A stretch of 35,142 nt of DNA, from the IMG/VR virus record IMGVR_UViG_3300043409_000685, positions 1-35,142 of that record; one strand, written 5' to 3'. The translations under genes and the position numbers were made by a program. Of this stretch, positions 7,232-14,087 are shown one piece after another. Origin of the DNA: a virus. The notes below the pieces were generated by a model. The model did no database searches. It worked only from the letters and a program-made list of their open reading frames with translations, and was not told where the DNA came from. The stretch's first letter is position 1, and each line of letters begins with the position of its first letter.

Positions 7232-8347
7232 TTAGATTTTAGAAAGAGCAGCGGTCAACTGCTGCCCGATTTGCAAAACCGCTGGCCTCGGATCTGACTC
7301 CGGTGCCAACGTATCGCCCGAAGAAACCGATACGACCAGTCCTTCAGGCAGATTCTGTTTTTTAGCCTTCAGCAGTTTTTCTGCTTGGGCCGGTGAAACA
7401 ATTGCCAATTTCATAGGGTCAACGCCTAATGCGTTCAAGGCATCTGCCGCCTTACCTTGATCGACCCAACTGCGTGTGCCACGCTTTGCAACCAGTTTCC
7501 AGCCGGGTATTTTATAACCCTTCTCGATCTTGGTCTGCACCAGCGCGTTCAGGTCATCGATCCAACCCTGCAACAGCACGGCGTTGGACGCATACACGCC
7601 TAGCATGTCGTCGTCGATGGCGTCGAGCTTGACCTTCAGCGCCCGGTCTACCGCGCCGGTCATGGCGGGGCAGGTCGGCTTGGCAGGGCAGAACTTGCAA
7701 TGCGAACCCGGCTTCAGCGCCGCGTCGGGTAGACTGGCTACCTTTACCGCCCGTTTCAGATCCTTCTCGAACGCCTTGATGCGCGCTGGCGTGGTCGTCC
7801 AGCGCCGTATCACTGGCGGCTGGATGATGACGCACTCGATACTCGTAGCGCCTTCAAACACCCACGCCGCCTCGGGCGTACGCATAGCCGCAGCGGCGTA
7901 ATACATAAGCTGCTCGTTTTCTTCTGCGTCAACGGCAATGCCATCGCCGAACTTCCAGTCGATGACATACGCCGTGTCACCCAAGCGGCCCAACACGTCG
8001 CAAGATCCGAACGCACCCGGCAGGTAAGCACCAAACCCGACGCGTGTCTCGATCGCGTATTGCATCTGCCATTCGGGGTCGAGCGTGTCCAGCAGATCCA
8101 GCGCGGGCTGAAGCTTCTGGTCGATCATATCTTGATCGAGTATCTGCCCCTCGTATTCCCTGCCGATCAATTCCGCAGGCATTTTGTCATCCAGCAGCAC
8201 CTCGCTGATGGCATCGTGCAGCAGTGTGCCCTTGTCGGCGTAGGTGCTGCTTGGTGCCGGTGGTGCCAGTTTTACCAACGCCACGCTGCCGGGGCAGTTC
8301 ATCACGCGCTTGGCGGTGCTACCGCCTACAACTGTAGAGTGTTGCAT
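7232..8347 (-). CDS. DUF2800 family nuclease (PD-(D/E)XK, Cas4/RecB-like)
   Basis: This 371-residue protein matches phage DUF2800 proteins, which belong to the RecB/Cas4-like exonucleases and probably process DNA ends during replication or recombination. Visible features are the N-terminal SxxxRxxxCPGS signature (STAKRVMNCPGS, 10-21), H44 in ADKGTLLHD, the catalytic pattern around GSCDVLGRL and VIDWKFG, QLMYYAAAA downstream, and a C-terminal Cys cluster HCKFCPAKPTCP that would hold a zinc or iron-sulfur site. Its start overlaps the upstream stop by one base (TAATG) with GAGGAGA before it. Confidence 0.9.
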   Translation of the reverse strand: MQHSTVVGGSTAKRVMNCPGSVALVKLAPPAPSSTYADKGTLLHDAISEVLLDDKMPAELIGREYEGQILDQDMIDQKLQPALDLLDTLDPEWQMQYAIETRVGFGAYLPGAFGSCDVLGRLGDTAYVIDWKFGDGIAVDAEENEQLMYYAAAAMRTPEAAWVFEGATSIECVIIQPPVIRRWTTTPARIKAFEKDLKRAVKVASLPDAALKPGSHCKFCPAKPTCPAMTGAVDRALKVKLDAIDDDMLGVYASNAVLLQGWIDDLNALVQTKIEKGYKIPGWKLVAKRGTRSWVDQGKAADALNALGVDPMKLAIVSPAQAEKLLKAKKQNLPEGLVVSVSSGDTLAPESDPRPAVLQIGQQLTAALSKI

Positions 8348-8646
8348 TATTTCTCCTCGGCGTATTCAGCGGCAAGATCGGCCACCAGATCGGAGCCGGT
8401 CAGGTGCTTGACCAGCATGGCCTCAACGGTCTTGCGCTCGCGCTCGATACGATCCTCGAAAGCGCGAGTGTTGCTGCTCATGCTAGCGACATAAAGTTCG
8501 TGGGCGTAACTGGGATCGCGCTCATCCAGTAAAAACTCGTACAGGTCAAACTTGGCCCGACCCTTTGCGGGATACTGACCGTGGTCAAGTATAGTCTCGA
8601 CTACGACCTCCAGCGCCAGCTCCATATCACGCTTTGTTATTTCCAT
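8347..8646 (-). CDS. hypothetical protein in replication operon, 99 aa
   Basis: I chose ATG 8646 (MEITKRDME) because GAGGA lies six bases upstream; an upstream ATG at 8673 has only a weak site. The protein is acidic and helical (LALEVVVETILDHGQ, FEDRIERERKTVEAMLVKHL) and soluble. No family is recognised. It is translationally coupled to the DUF2800 nuclease (TAATG), which suggests it works with that enzyme or at the same time. Confidence 0.7.
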   Translation of the reverse strand: MEITKRDMELALEVVVETILDHGQYPAKGRAKFDLYEFLLDERDPSYAHELYVASMSSNTRAFEDRIERERKTVEAMLVKHLTGSDLVADLAAEYAEEK

Positions 8647-8674
8647 AATGTCCTCATCTCCGTGGTATTCCATG

Positions 8675-8917
8675 TTAGCGGCCGCCCTTTCCAACCAACA
8701 ACGAACCGCGCAACGGGCCGCTTAACCACAAAAATTCGCGCGTTGCAACTGCACCGGCTTTGAGCAATTCAGCGGCGGTGTATTCCCGGCTTTTCTTTTC
8801 TACGTGTCCGGGGGCAACATAGGTTGCACGCTGGTAATGCGGCAGGTAAGTGATACCGTTCAGCAGGTATGTAGTGGTCGCGGCGGTGGGGACTATGTAG
8901 TCTCTCGATTCCATCAT
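8675..8917 (-). CDS. first gene of replication operon, hypothetical, 80 aa
   Basis: ATG 8917 follows AAAGGAC by seven bases. The product has a Tyr/Thr-rich N-terminal part (RDYIVPTAATTTYLLNGITY), a likely helix (TAAELLKAGAVATREFL) and a basic Gly-rich end. I recognise no family. It is the promoter-proximal gene of the minus-strand replication unit, under the palindromic control site at 8948-8980. Confidence 0.65.
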   Translation of the reverse strand: MMESRDYIVPTAATTTYLLNGITYLPHYQRATYVAPGHVEKKSREYTAAELLKAGAVATREFLWLSGPLRGSLLVGKGGR

Positions 8918-8947
8918 TTTAGTGTCCTTTAGGTGAGTGGAGAAATA

Positions 8948-8980
8948 ATAGTAGCACACTTTTATTTTGTGTGCTAAAGT
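8948..8980. promoter_or_regulatory. divergent promoter pair sharing a palindromic operator
   Basis: A perfect inverted repeat TAGCACAC / GTGTGCTA (8952-8959 and 8969-8976) has a nine-base AT spacer. Each arm supplies a possible -35 (TAGCAC), with a -10-like hexamer 17 bases further on: TAAAGT at 8975-8980 on the plus strand and TACTAT (reading 8953 to 8948) on the minus strand. Predicted starts suit both ribosome binding sites. The hexamers match consensus only moderately. The geometry suggests that one dimeric regulator could control the replication unit and the rightward unit together. No regulator gene has been linked to it. Confidence 0.55.
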
Positions 8981-9006
8981 TTTTTACGTTAATAAAGGAG
9001 AACCAC

Positions 9007-9195
9007 ATGCAAATTCAGACGGCATTTATAACAACCAAAGAATTGCAGCAAGCGTTGCGGGAATACTGCGCTGCCAACGGCGGCGCCCCCCTCATCGTCA
9101 TTATCCAGAGCTACGAAAAACAGATCCGGGTGGAACTTGCGCCCGGCGGCATGATTACCGCAGATGTGTTCCACCATGCCGCTTACGGAGCGTGA
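9007..9195 (+). CDS. hypothetical protein, first gene of rightward unit, 62 aa
   Basis: ATG 9007 follows AAGGAG by seven bases. The protein starts MQIQTAFITTKELQQALREY and contains PLIVIIQSYEKQIRVELAPGG, suggesting one helix and a small beta-sheet. No family is recognised. Its end overlaps the VRR-NUC gene by 20 bases, so the two are probably coupled. Confidence 0.65.
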   Translation: MQIQTAFITTKELQQALREYCAANGGAPLIVIIQSYEKQIRVELAPGGMITADVFHHAAYGA

Positions 9196-9463
9196 CATTG
9201 AACGCTACCTTGTGCGCCGCACCATTGAGCATGGTGGCGTGGCTTACAAGTGGGTGTCACCGGGGCGTGTCGGTGTGGCCGACCGCATCGTGCTGCTGCC
9301 TGGTGGCGTGGTGTGGTTCGTGGAACTCAAGACCGCAACGGGGCGGTTGTCACCGTGGCAGAAGCTGTTTGCGGCTGAGATGGCGCGGCTGGAACTGAAT
9401 TACATCGTGATTAGGTCAAAGGAGGAAGTCGATGGATTCGTTAAAAAAACAAGTGGACGGTGA
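9176..9463 (+). CDS. VRR-NUC domain nuclease
   Basis: This 95-residue protein is a stand-alone VRR-NUC (PD-(D/E)XK) nuclease, a family that often acts as a Holliday-junction or flap nuclease in phages. The core signature is GVADRIVLLPGGVVWFVELKTATGRL split as GVADRI (catalytic D), FVELK (catalytic E and K) and SPWQ after it. YKWVSPGRVG precedes it, as in other members. I prefer ATG 9176 (MPLTERDIERYL), which gives the normal family N-terminus; ATG 9164 is also possible. Neither has a strong ribosome binding site, so coupling to the upstream gene is likely. A VRR-NUC next to a SNF2-like helicase is a common phage pairing. Confidence 0.92.
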   Translation: MPLTERDIERYLVRRTIEHGGVAYKWVSPGRVGVADRIVLLPGGVVWFVELKTATGRLSPWQKLFAAEMARLELNYIVIRSKEEVDGFVKKTSGR

Positions 9464-9650
9464 TCACTATAAAGACATGCCGATCCAGCCGGTGCTGTAT
9501 ATCCACAGCAACGGCATTGGTTATTTTGAAGGAAATGTAATCAAATATGTCAGCCGTTGGCGCGCTAAGAACGGCATCGCCGATCTGGAGAAGGCCAAGC
9601 ACTACATCGAGCTGTTGATTGAACTGGAGTCACCTCGTGCCGCTTCGTAG
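9432..9650 (+). CDS. DUF3310 protein (T7 gp1.7-like domain)
   Basis: The 72-residue product shows the full DUF3310 pattern: GDHYKDMPIQPV at the start, then FEGNVIKYVSRWRAKNG, ending in DLEKAKHYIELLIE. The same domain occurs in T7 gp1.7, which has nucleotide kinase activity, but most members are much shorter and uncharacterised. ATG 9432 has AAAGGAGG directly upstream, inside the end of the VRR-NUC gene. Its 3' end overlaps the helicase start. Confidence 0.93.
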   Translation: MDSLKKQVDGDHYKDMPIQPVLYIHSNGIGYFEGNVIKYVSRWRAKNGIADLEKAKHYIELLIELESPRAAS

Positions 9651-10929
9651 TTACCAAGAGACAGCCGCCGACTTCCTCTACGAGCGCGACCGGGCGATGA
9701 TCCTAGCACCTGTCGGCGCTGGCAAGACCGCCATCACGCTCACCGCCATGCGCGACATGCTGGCGGCGGGCGTGGTGCAGCGGTTCCTCGTTGTCGCGCC
9801 CAAGCGTGTGGCCGTCAGCGTCTGGCCGGTGGAGGCCAAGCTGTGGGCACCCGCGCTGTCGTTGTCGGTCGTCATCGGCACACCGACGCAGCGCGTCAAG
9901 GCGCTACAGGCCAACGTGCAGGTGGTGGTCGCTACCTACGACAACCTGCAATGGCTGGCAGAGCAGCCGCTACGCTTTGACGGCGTGGTGTTTGACGAGC
10001 TGACGCGCCTGAAGAACCCCTCGGGCAAGCGGTTCAAGGCGCTGCTGAAGGTGCTGGACGCTATCCCGATCCGGTGGGGACTGACCGGCAGCTTTACCAG
10101 CAACGGGTTGGAGGACGTATTTGGCCAGTGCAAGGTGATTGACCAGACGCTGCTAGGCCGCGCCAAGGGCGCGTTCCTGCAACAGTATTTTCACTGCATC
10201 AACCGGGATTTTGGCGACTGGACGCCCGCTGCCGGCGCGTTGGAGCAGGTCATGGCGCGCATTAAACCGGCCACCTTCGTCTTGGACGCTGGCGATTACA
10301 AGGACAAGCTGCCGCCGCTGCACACGGTGGTGATGCAGTGCAGCATGGACATGGCCGACTACAAGGATATGAAAAAGAATTTTATGCTGCTGTTTCCCGA
10401 CACCCAAGCTGTCGCGGCCAACGCGGGCGTGGTGACCAGCAAGCTGCAACAGCTGGCGTCGGGTTTCGTCTACGCCGAGGGCAAGGCAACGAAATGGCTG
10501 TCGGATCATAAGTTTGAGGTGCTGGACGATCTGCTGGCCGAGAACCAACACGCCAACACGATCGTCGCTTACCAGTATCAGGCCGAGCTGGCCGAGTTGC
10601 AGCGCCGCTATCCCGGCGCCGTGACGCTGGACGAGCCGGATGCCATCGACCGCTGGAACGCCGGTAAGGTCAAGCTGCTGCTGGCGCACCCCAAGTCTGC
10701 CGGCCACGGTCTGAACCTGCAACACGGTGGCTGTCACATGGTGTTCCTGTCGCTACCGTGGTCGCTGGAACTCTACGAGCAGACCATCGGACGGTTGCAC
10801 CGCAGCGGCCAGCGGCATGACGTGTGGATCTACGTCCTGCTAACCAAGGACACGGTAGACGAGAAGATTTACGCAGCACTGCACGAGAAGAAGTCCGTAT
10901 CACAATTAGCTATGGAGGCTTTGCAATGA
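9637..10929 (+). CDS. SNF2-like superfamily 2 helicase
   Basis: This 430-residue ATP-driven DNA translocase or helicase has Q-motif-like LRSYQ at residues 3-7, Walker A APVGAGKT (24-31), motif II FDELT (D120, E121; a DELT version of DEAH), motif III WGLTGSF (147-153), HGLNLQ-type motif V, and motif VI QTIGRLHRSGQRHD (about 382-395). The last is typical of SNF2-like proteins. GTG 9637 was chosen as the start because GGAG is eight bases upstream and the protein then begins right at the Q-like motif. It overlaps the DUF3310 gene. In related phages this helicase works with the VRR-NUC, polymerase and primase-helicase encoded here on the opposite strand. Confidence 0.93.
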   Translation: MPLRSYQETAADFLYERDRAMILAPVGAGKTAITLTAMRDMLAAGVVQRFLVVAPKRVAVSVWPVEAKLWAPALSLSVVIGTPTQRVKALQANVQVVVATYDNLQWLAEQPLRFDGVVFDELTRLKNPSGKRFKALLKVLDAIPIRWGLTGSFTSNGLEDVFGQCKVIDQTLLGRAKGAFLQQYFHCINRDFGDWTPAAGALEQVMARIKPATFVLDAGDYKDKLPPLHTVVMQCSMDMADYKDMKKNFMLLFPDTQAVAANAGVVTSKLQQLASGFVYAEGKATKWLSDHKFEVLDDLLAENQHANTIVAYQYQAELAELQRRYPGAVTLDEPDAIDRWNAGKVKLLLAHPKSAGHGLNLQHGGCHMVFLSLPWSLELYEQTIGRLHRSGQRHDVWIYVLLTKDTVDEKIYAALHEKKSVSQLAMEALQ

Positions 10930-11084
10930 AAAGGATCGACACATTGAAGGGTAAGTTGAAGGCGGCGAAGGCCGAGCTAATCATCCGTTACCGGCAGTTC
11001 AACGCCGCCCAACGGGGGCTGATACGGGTGTTGCATAACATTAACGAACTGGAGAAGAAGATTGAAAAAGCTAACCTGGCGTGA
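10926..11084 (+). CDS. small coiled-coil protein, 52 aa
   Basis: ATG 10926 overlaps the helicase stop by ATGA. The product is strongly basic and helical (LKGKLKAAKAELIIRYRQF, then VLHNINELEKKIEKANLA), probably a coiled coil. Coupling to the helicase suggests a partner or accessory role. No family is recognised. Confidence 0.6.
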   Translation: MKRIDTLKGKLKAAKAELIIRYRQFNAAQRGLIRVLHNINELEKKIEKANLA

Positions 11085-11265
11085 GCTAAACCATACCCTT
11101 GGCACCAAGACCGAAGCCGAGGTGCTGGACATGCTCAACGAAGAACGAGTTAACCTGCGCCGTGTTGTGGTGCTGGAGCGACTGCATCAGCGGTATAACA
11201 GTTTGCGGATAACGCGGGAACGTATTGAACTTCTTAAGGAGGCCACATCGAAATGGAAAAGATGA
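11062..11265 (+). CDS. hypothetical conserved-type phage protein, 67 aa, TTG start
   Basis: The start is TTG 11062 (MKKLTWRELNHTLG) with GGAG five bases upstream, inside the end of the previous gene. The product is a helical, charged protein with LTKTEAEVLDMLNEER-like composition and VLERLHQRYNSLRITRERIE in the second half. Small proteins of this pattern are common near phage replication genes, but no function is known to me. Confidence 0.65.
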   Translation: MKKLTWRELNHTLGTKTEAEVLDMLNEERVNLRRVVVLERLHQRYNSLRITRERIELLKEATSKWKR

Positions 11266-11420
11266 CGTTAACGAAATTTAAAGTTGTGCTGGAGAAATTT
11301 ATGCTTGCTCGCGCACGATACTTGGACAAGCACACGAGTCTCTCGGCAACGGAATGGAAAGCTGCCGATCTAGAACTGGCGCTAGCATATAACCGCTACA
11401 CAAAGGAGGGAAGAAAATGA
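11253..11420 (+). CDS. small helical protein, 55 aa
   Basis: ATG 11253 lies eleven bases after AAGGAGG; ATG 11262 in the same frame is an alternative. The product (KFKVVLEKFMLARARYLDK, then EWKAADLELALAYNRYTKEG) is helical and basic. It overlaps genes on both sides, the following one by ATGA. No family is recognised. Confidence 0.55.
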   Translation: MEKMTLTKFKVVLEKFMLARARYLDKHTSLSATEWKAADLELALAYNRYTKEGRK

Positions 11421-11617
11421 ACATTATCGCGTGGGTAAAAAGGTTGTATGCGTTGCCACCGGTCGAGGAAATGATGACTTCCGAATTGGAAGAAGCTCGT
11501 CGTGATCTGCTGATAGCAGAAACCGCTTCGGATTACGCGGAGAGCGCGGTGATCTACAACCGCCAGCGTATTGAGAGATTAACTGCCTCGCTGAAGGAGG
11601 GATTGAACAATGGCTAA
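11417..11617 (+). CDS. hypothetical protein with coiled coil, 66 aa
   Basis: ATG 11417 has GGAGGG before it and overlaps the upstream stop by ATGA. After a hydrophobic-basic N-terminus (MNIIAWVKRLYALPPV) comes a long acidic helix (TSELEEARRDLLIAETASDY). The N-terminus could touch the membrane as an amphipathic helix. Small proteins of this outline are frequent in phages, but I cannot assign a role. Confidence 0.6.
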   Translation: MNIIAWVKRLYALPPVEEMMTSELEEARRDLLIAETASDYAESAVIYNRQRIERLTASLKEGLNNG

Positions 11618-11870
11618 ATACCGGAAAAAACCTGTGGTGATTGAATCATTCCGTTTGGGCATAGACCCCATGCCAGATTGGTTTTGTGATGCACGTTCGG
11701 CAAACAGGATACGAACATACGGAGAATATAAGCATCTCACGCATTGCGAGATCGAAACGCTTGAGGGCACGATGGATGGGTTTCGTGGCGACTACATCAT
11801 TCAGGGGGTAAAGGGTGAAATATACCCATGCAAACCAGACATTTTTGATTTGACCTACGAGGAGGTGTGA
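11610..11870 (+). CDS. PGDYG-type phage protein, 86 aa
   Basis: The protein begins KYRKKPVVIESFRLG and ends with ETLEGTMDGFRGDYIIQG and VKGEIYPCKPDIFDLTYEEV. This matches a widespread small phage protein whose hallmark is a GDY/DWII turn followed by GVKGEIYPCKPDIF. The function of the family is not established. ATG 11610 has AAGGAGGG upstream. One cysteine each at FCD, HCE and PCK gives three possible metal ligands. Confidence 0.8.
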   Translation: MAKYRKKPVVIESFRLGIDPMPDWFCDARSANRIRTYGEYKHLTHCEIETLEGTMDGFRGDYIIQGVKGEIYPCKPDIFDLTYEEV

Positions 11871-11871
11871 G

Positions 11872-12090
11872 ATGAGTGAATACGAAAACATTGAAAAGGT
11901 CAAGCGGCTAGATTTTGACCGACTTGACATGCTGGTCAGTGAAAGAATTGGTGCGCTTAAACTGTTAGCGCAGGGTATGACAGAGCGCGAGGTAAACGAC
12001 GAGATTTGCCGCGACCTGATATTGCCCTGCGTTTATTTGCTGGCGCAGTTTCTGGAGTCTGTGAAGATTGAAGACAAGGAAGTGAAATGA
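11872..12090 (+). CDS. hypothetical helical protein, 72 aa
   Basis: ATG 11872 follows GAGGTGTGAG. The product is acidic and helical (MLVSERIGALKLLAQGMTER, LPCVYLLAQFLESVKIE) and has no membrane span. No family is recognised. The stop overlaps the next start (ATGA). Confidence 0.6.
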   Translation: MSEYENIEKVKRLDFDRLDMLVSERIGALKLLAQGMTEREVNDEICRDLILPCVYLLAQFLESVKIEDKEVK

Positions 12091-12320
12091 GCGTGACAGT
12101 CGTAGCACTGGGCGACGAAGGGAACCGCGCATGGGGGCGGTTCCGGCTAATCACTAATAAAAAAAGAGGCGTAAAAATAGGTGATGCAGTTCGCACCAAA
12201 CGCGGGATGCAGTGTGTTATCGAAAGTTGGGACAACAACAAGGTACATGTCCGTAGCGAAGAAGGCCGACCGCACTCATTTTACCCCGCGTCGTTGCGTT
12301 TAAAAATATTGGAGGTGTGA
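12087..12320 (+). CDS. small beta-barrel-like protein, 77 aa
   Basis: ATG 12087 overlaps the stop before it. The C-terminal part (VKIGDAVRTKRGMQCVIESW, then KVHVRSEEGRPHSFYPASLR) has the strand and turn spacing of an SH3-like or KOW-like barrel, which often binds nucleic acid or protein. This is a shape judgement, not a family match. Confidence 0.6.
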   Translation: MSVTVVALGDEGNRAWGRFRLITNKKRGVKIGDAVRTKRGMQCVIESWDNNKVHVRSEEGRPHSFYPASLRLKILEV

Positions 12321-12321
12321 G

Positions 12322-12660
12322 GTGAATACAATTCGGCATTGTGAAAAGTGCGGTCAGGTAATGTTTCCCGACGATCATTGGCAGAGAAAACTAGCCGCCG
12401 CACTAGAGCAGCGGGACAAGGCAACGCGGGAATCTGATGCGATGGATGAATTTCTCGGCGCGGCAGCGAGGCGTGAAAAAAAAGCATCGGCAATTATCAA
12501 ATCGCTGACTGCCGATATTAATATCATTGTCCCATTTCGGGACTACACGGAAATGTCACCCAAAGATTGCTACGAGCTTGGGATGATGGATGGTGTCGCT
12601 GCGCTGAAATCTCAGATTAATGCCGCAATCGACGCGGCAATACAGGAGTGTGGGAAATGA
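12322..12660 (+). CDS. zinc-knuckle-headed helical protein, 112 aa, GTG start
   Basis: GTG 12322 has GGAGG ten bases upstream. The N-terminus HCEKCGQVMFPDDHW offers two Cys and His residues for metal binding. The rest is helical. KLAAALEQRDKATRESD and the C-terminal INAAIDAAIQE share wording with the genes at 12657 and 12989, suggesting module shuffling. The stop overlaps ATG 12657. No function is recognised. Confidence 0.6.
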   Translation: MNTIRHCEKCGQVMFPDDHWQRKLAAALEQRDKATRESDAMDEFLGAAARREKKASAIIKSLTADINIIVPFRDYTEMSPKDCYELGMMDGVAALKSQINAAIDAAIQECGK

Positions 12661-12992
12661 ATACGCCAACTAAACGGCTGCACGATAAACTCTACGAGTT
12701 TGCTGACGAACTCGCCGCCGCACTAGCCATCATTGACGAAGAACGCGGGCGGGCGCATCACATGGAGGCGATGGTTTTGAAGCACGAGCAGCAGATAAAA
12801 GATATTGCCGCACACCTGCTGGAGCTTAAGCGGCTAGTAACGCCGATGATGGAGTTTAAACGCCGTGAATGGGTAGGGCTGACGGATGATGAAAAGGCAT
12901 ACAGCAACACGAATTACTTAGGAAAGAGCGCGGAAGCGTGGCATGGTGGAGTGGCGTGGGCAGAATCCAAGCTGCGGGAGAAGAATACATGA
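12657..12992 (+). CDS. coiled-coil hypothetical protein, 111 aa
   Basis: I chose ATG 12657 because it overlaps the upstream stop (ATGA); a longer frame from 12648 is less likely. The product is a long helix (ADELAAALAIIDEERGRAHH, KHEQQIKDIAAHLLELKRLV) followed by a Trp/Tyr-rich tail (EAWHGGVAWAESKLRE). It shares the xLAAALxxxDxxR segment with the previous gene. No family is recognised. Confidence 0.6.
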   Translation: MNTPTKRLHDKLYEFADELAAALAIIDEERGRAHHMEAMVLKHEQQIKDIAAHLLELKRLVTPMMEFKRREWVGLTDDEKAYSNTNYLGKSAEAWHGGVAWAESKLREKNT

Positions 12993-13171
12993 GCAGAGAT
13001 AAAGAGTATGCCCTAGATGCAAAAAGATACCGGTGGTTGAGGACAAAAGCTTTGTGGGATTCGGATAAATTCCCAATCCCGCCGGAATTTGCTTTTCCCG
13101 AGGCGGCGCTATTTGACCAAGGGATGATGTTGGACGCGGCTATCGACGCCGCAATGCGGGAGGAAAAATGA
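12989..13171 (+). CDS. hypothetical protein, 60 aa
   Basis: ATG 12989 overlaps the stop before it, with CGGGAGAAG upstream. The sequence DAKRYRWLRTKALWDSDKF followed by a C-terminal LDAAIDAAMREEK is a pattern seen in many small phage proteins, where a short DAxRYxxLR head is joined to a DxAIDxA(M/I) tail. Function is unknown. The tail is shared with the gene at 12322. Confidence 0.65.
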   Translation: MSRDKEYALDAKRYRWLRTKALWDSDKFPIPPEFAFPEAALFDQGMMLDAAIDAAMREEK

Positions 13172-13410
13172 GCGAGACTCAAGATTGGAAAACGATAATC
13201 GTGGATATCCACGGGATGGGCGTCCCTTACCGAACGCTTGCGCGTAAGTTTGGCGTTTTGACTAATACGGTCAAGCTATGGGCCTACGGGCACCATCAGG
13301 CAAGGCTGTCTTACGAACAAGGGCTCTGGTTATTAAAACTGCGCGAGGTGCTGGTTGATGCTAAGCCATCATCCTTCCGGCGTCCGTCTGAACCCGCGCC
13401 ACACGATTAA
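13168..13410 (+). CDS. helix-turn-helix DNA-binding protein, 80 aa
   Basis: The product contains VPYRTLARKFGVLTNTVKLW (about residues 19-38), a clear helix-turn-helix: ARKFGV as the first helix, the turn, then TVKLWAYG as the recognition helix. It should bind DNA. It is the only recognisable DNA-binding regulator in the window and so a candidate for the palindrome at 8948-8980 or for the late switch. ATG 13168 overlaps the previous stop. Its last 50 bases overlap the 3' end of the endolysin gene on the other strand, and no terminator separates the two units. Confidence 0.7.
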   Translation: MSETQDWKTIIVDIHGMGVPYRTLARKFGVLTNTVKLWAYGHHQARLSYEQGLWLLKLREVLVDAKPSSFRRPSEPAPHD

Positions 13411-13873
13411 ACCAGCCTTTGCCAAACGTGCCAAACGTCGGCAGGGACTGGTAAAACGCCTCTTTGCCGTAACTGAAACTCTCGACCAGATCCGACGGGT
13501 CAGCAGCGGTCGCAGCAGCTATCGTGGCCCTGCCGATACTGCCATCAGCGGTCACACCTAGCGCAGCTTGTAGGAGCTTTGCAGCGCGTCCTGGGCCCAT
13601 GTTTACCGCAGCATCGAACACCGCGTAATCCACACCTCTCGGCAGGTCATCGCACTTGCAAGCGTCCCAGTATTTTGCTTTGTACATCGGCGCCACCAGC
13701 TCGGGTGTCAGTGCCCGCATCTCGGCCTCGTCAACACCGCGCTTAACCCAGTCTCGCCATGCTTTTTGAGTGACACCCAGGTTGGTCATGCCGCCGGGAT
13801 CTGATGGATGATTGACGAAGCCGCCTTCTGCTGCCAGCACCAGCACCAGTGATGATTGGAAATTACTTAACAT
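13361..13873 (-). CDS. endolysin, glycoside hydrolase family 108 muramidase
   Basis: This 170-residue enzyme cuts peptidoglycan for host lysis. The family signature EGGFVNHPSDPGGMTNLGVT holds the catalytic Glu (E16), and VDYAVFDAAVNMGPGRAAKL plus a peptidoglycan-binding-like C-terminal part (ALGVTADGSIGRATIAA) follow. I chose ATG 13873, which has GGGGA six bases upstream; a GTG at 13885 is in frame. There is no signal peptide, so export depends on the holins encoded just upstream. It is the last gene of the late unit and overlaps the convergent HTH gene over 13361-13410. Confidence 0.93.
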   Translation of the reverse strand: MLSNFQSSLVLVLAAEGGFVNHPSDPGGMTNLGVTQKAWRDWVKRGVDEAEMRALTPELVAPMYKAKYWDACKCDDLPRGVDYAVFDAAVNMGPGRAAKLLQAALGVTADGSIGRATIAAATAADPSDLVESFSYGKEAFYQSLPTFGTFGKGWFNRVARVQTDAGRMMA

Positions 13874-14087
13874 CGTTATCCCCACTTGAGAATTTTATAC
13901 CCGCCAGCAGTCCGATGAACCCGCCAATGATGGTCTGAAACGCTGGAGCTAGTAGCTTGAAAATGTCCTCGTTATTCACTTCTTTGTCAAAGAGTCCGAC
14001 GCACAACGCAAACACCATCCCGGCAATGACGATGCACAAGGTAAAACTAACCATTGTCGTCACAACAAAAGTCAGTTTTTCTTTCAT
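13863..14087 (-). CDS. two-span membrane protein, probable holin
   Basis: The 74-residue product has two membrane spans, roughly 7-32 (VVTTMVSFTLCIVIAGMVFA) and 43-65 (LLAPAFQTIIGGFIGLLAGI), with a charged loop KEVNNED between. It is coupled to the gene before it by ATGA, has GGAGAGGG upstream, and overlaps the endolysin start. Size, topology and position make a holin or antiholin likely. Confidence 0.8.
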   Translation of the reverse strand: MKEKLTFVVTTMVSFTLCIVIAGMVFALCVGLFDKEVNNEDIFKLLAPAFQTIIGGFIGLLAGIKFSSGDNDVK

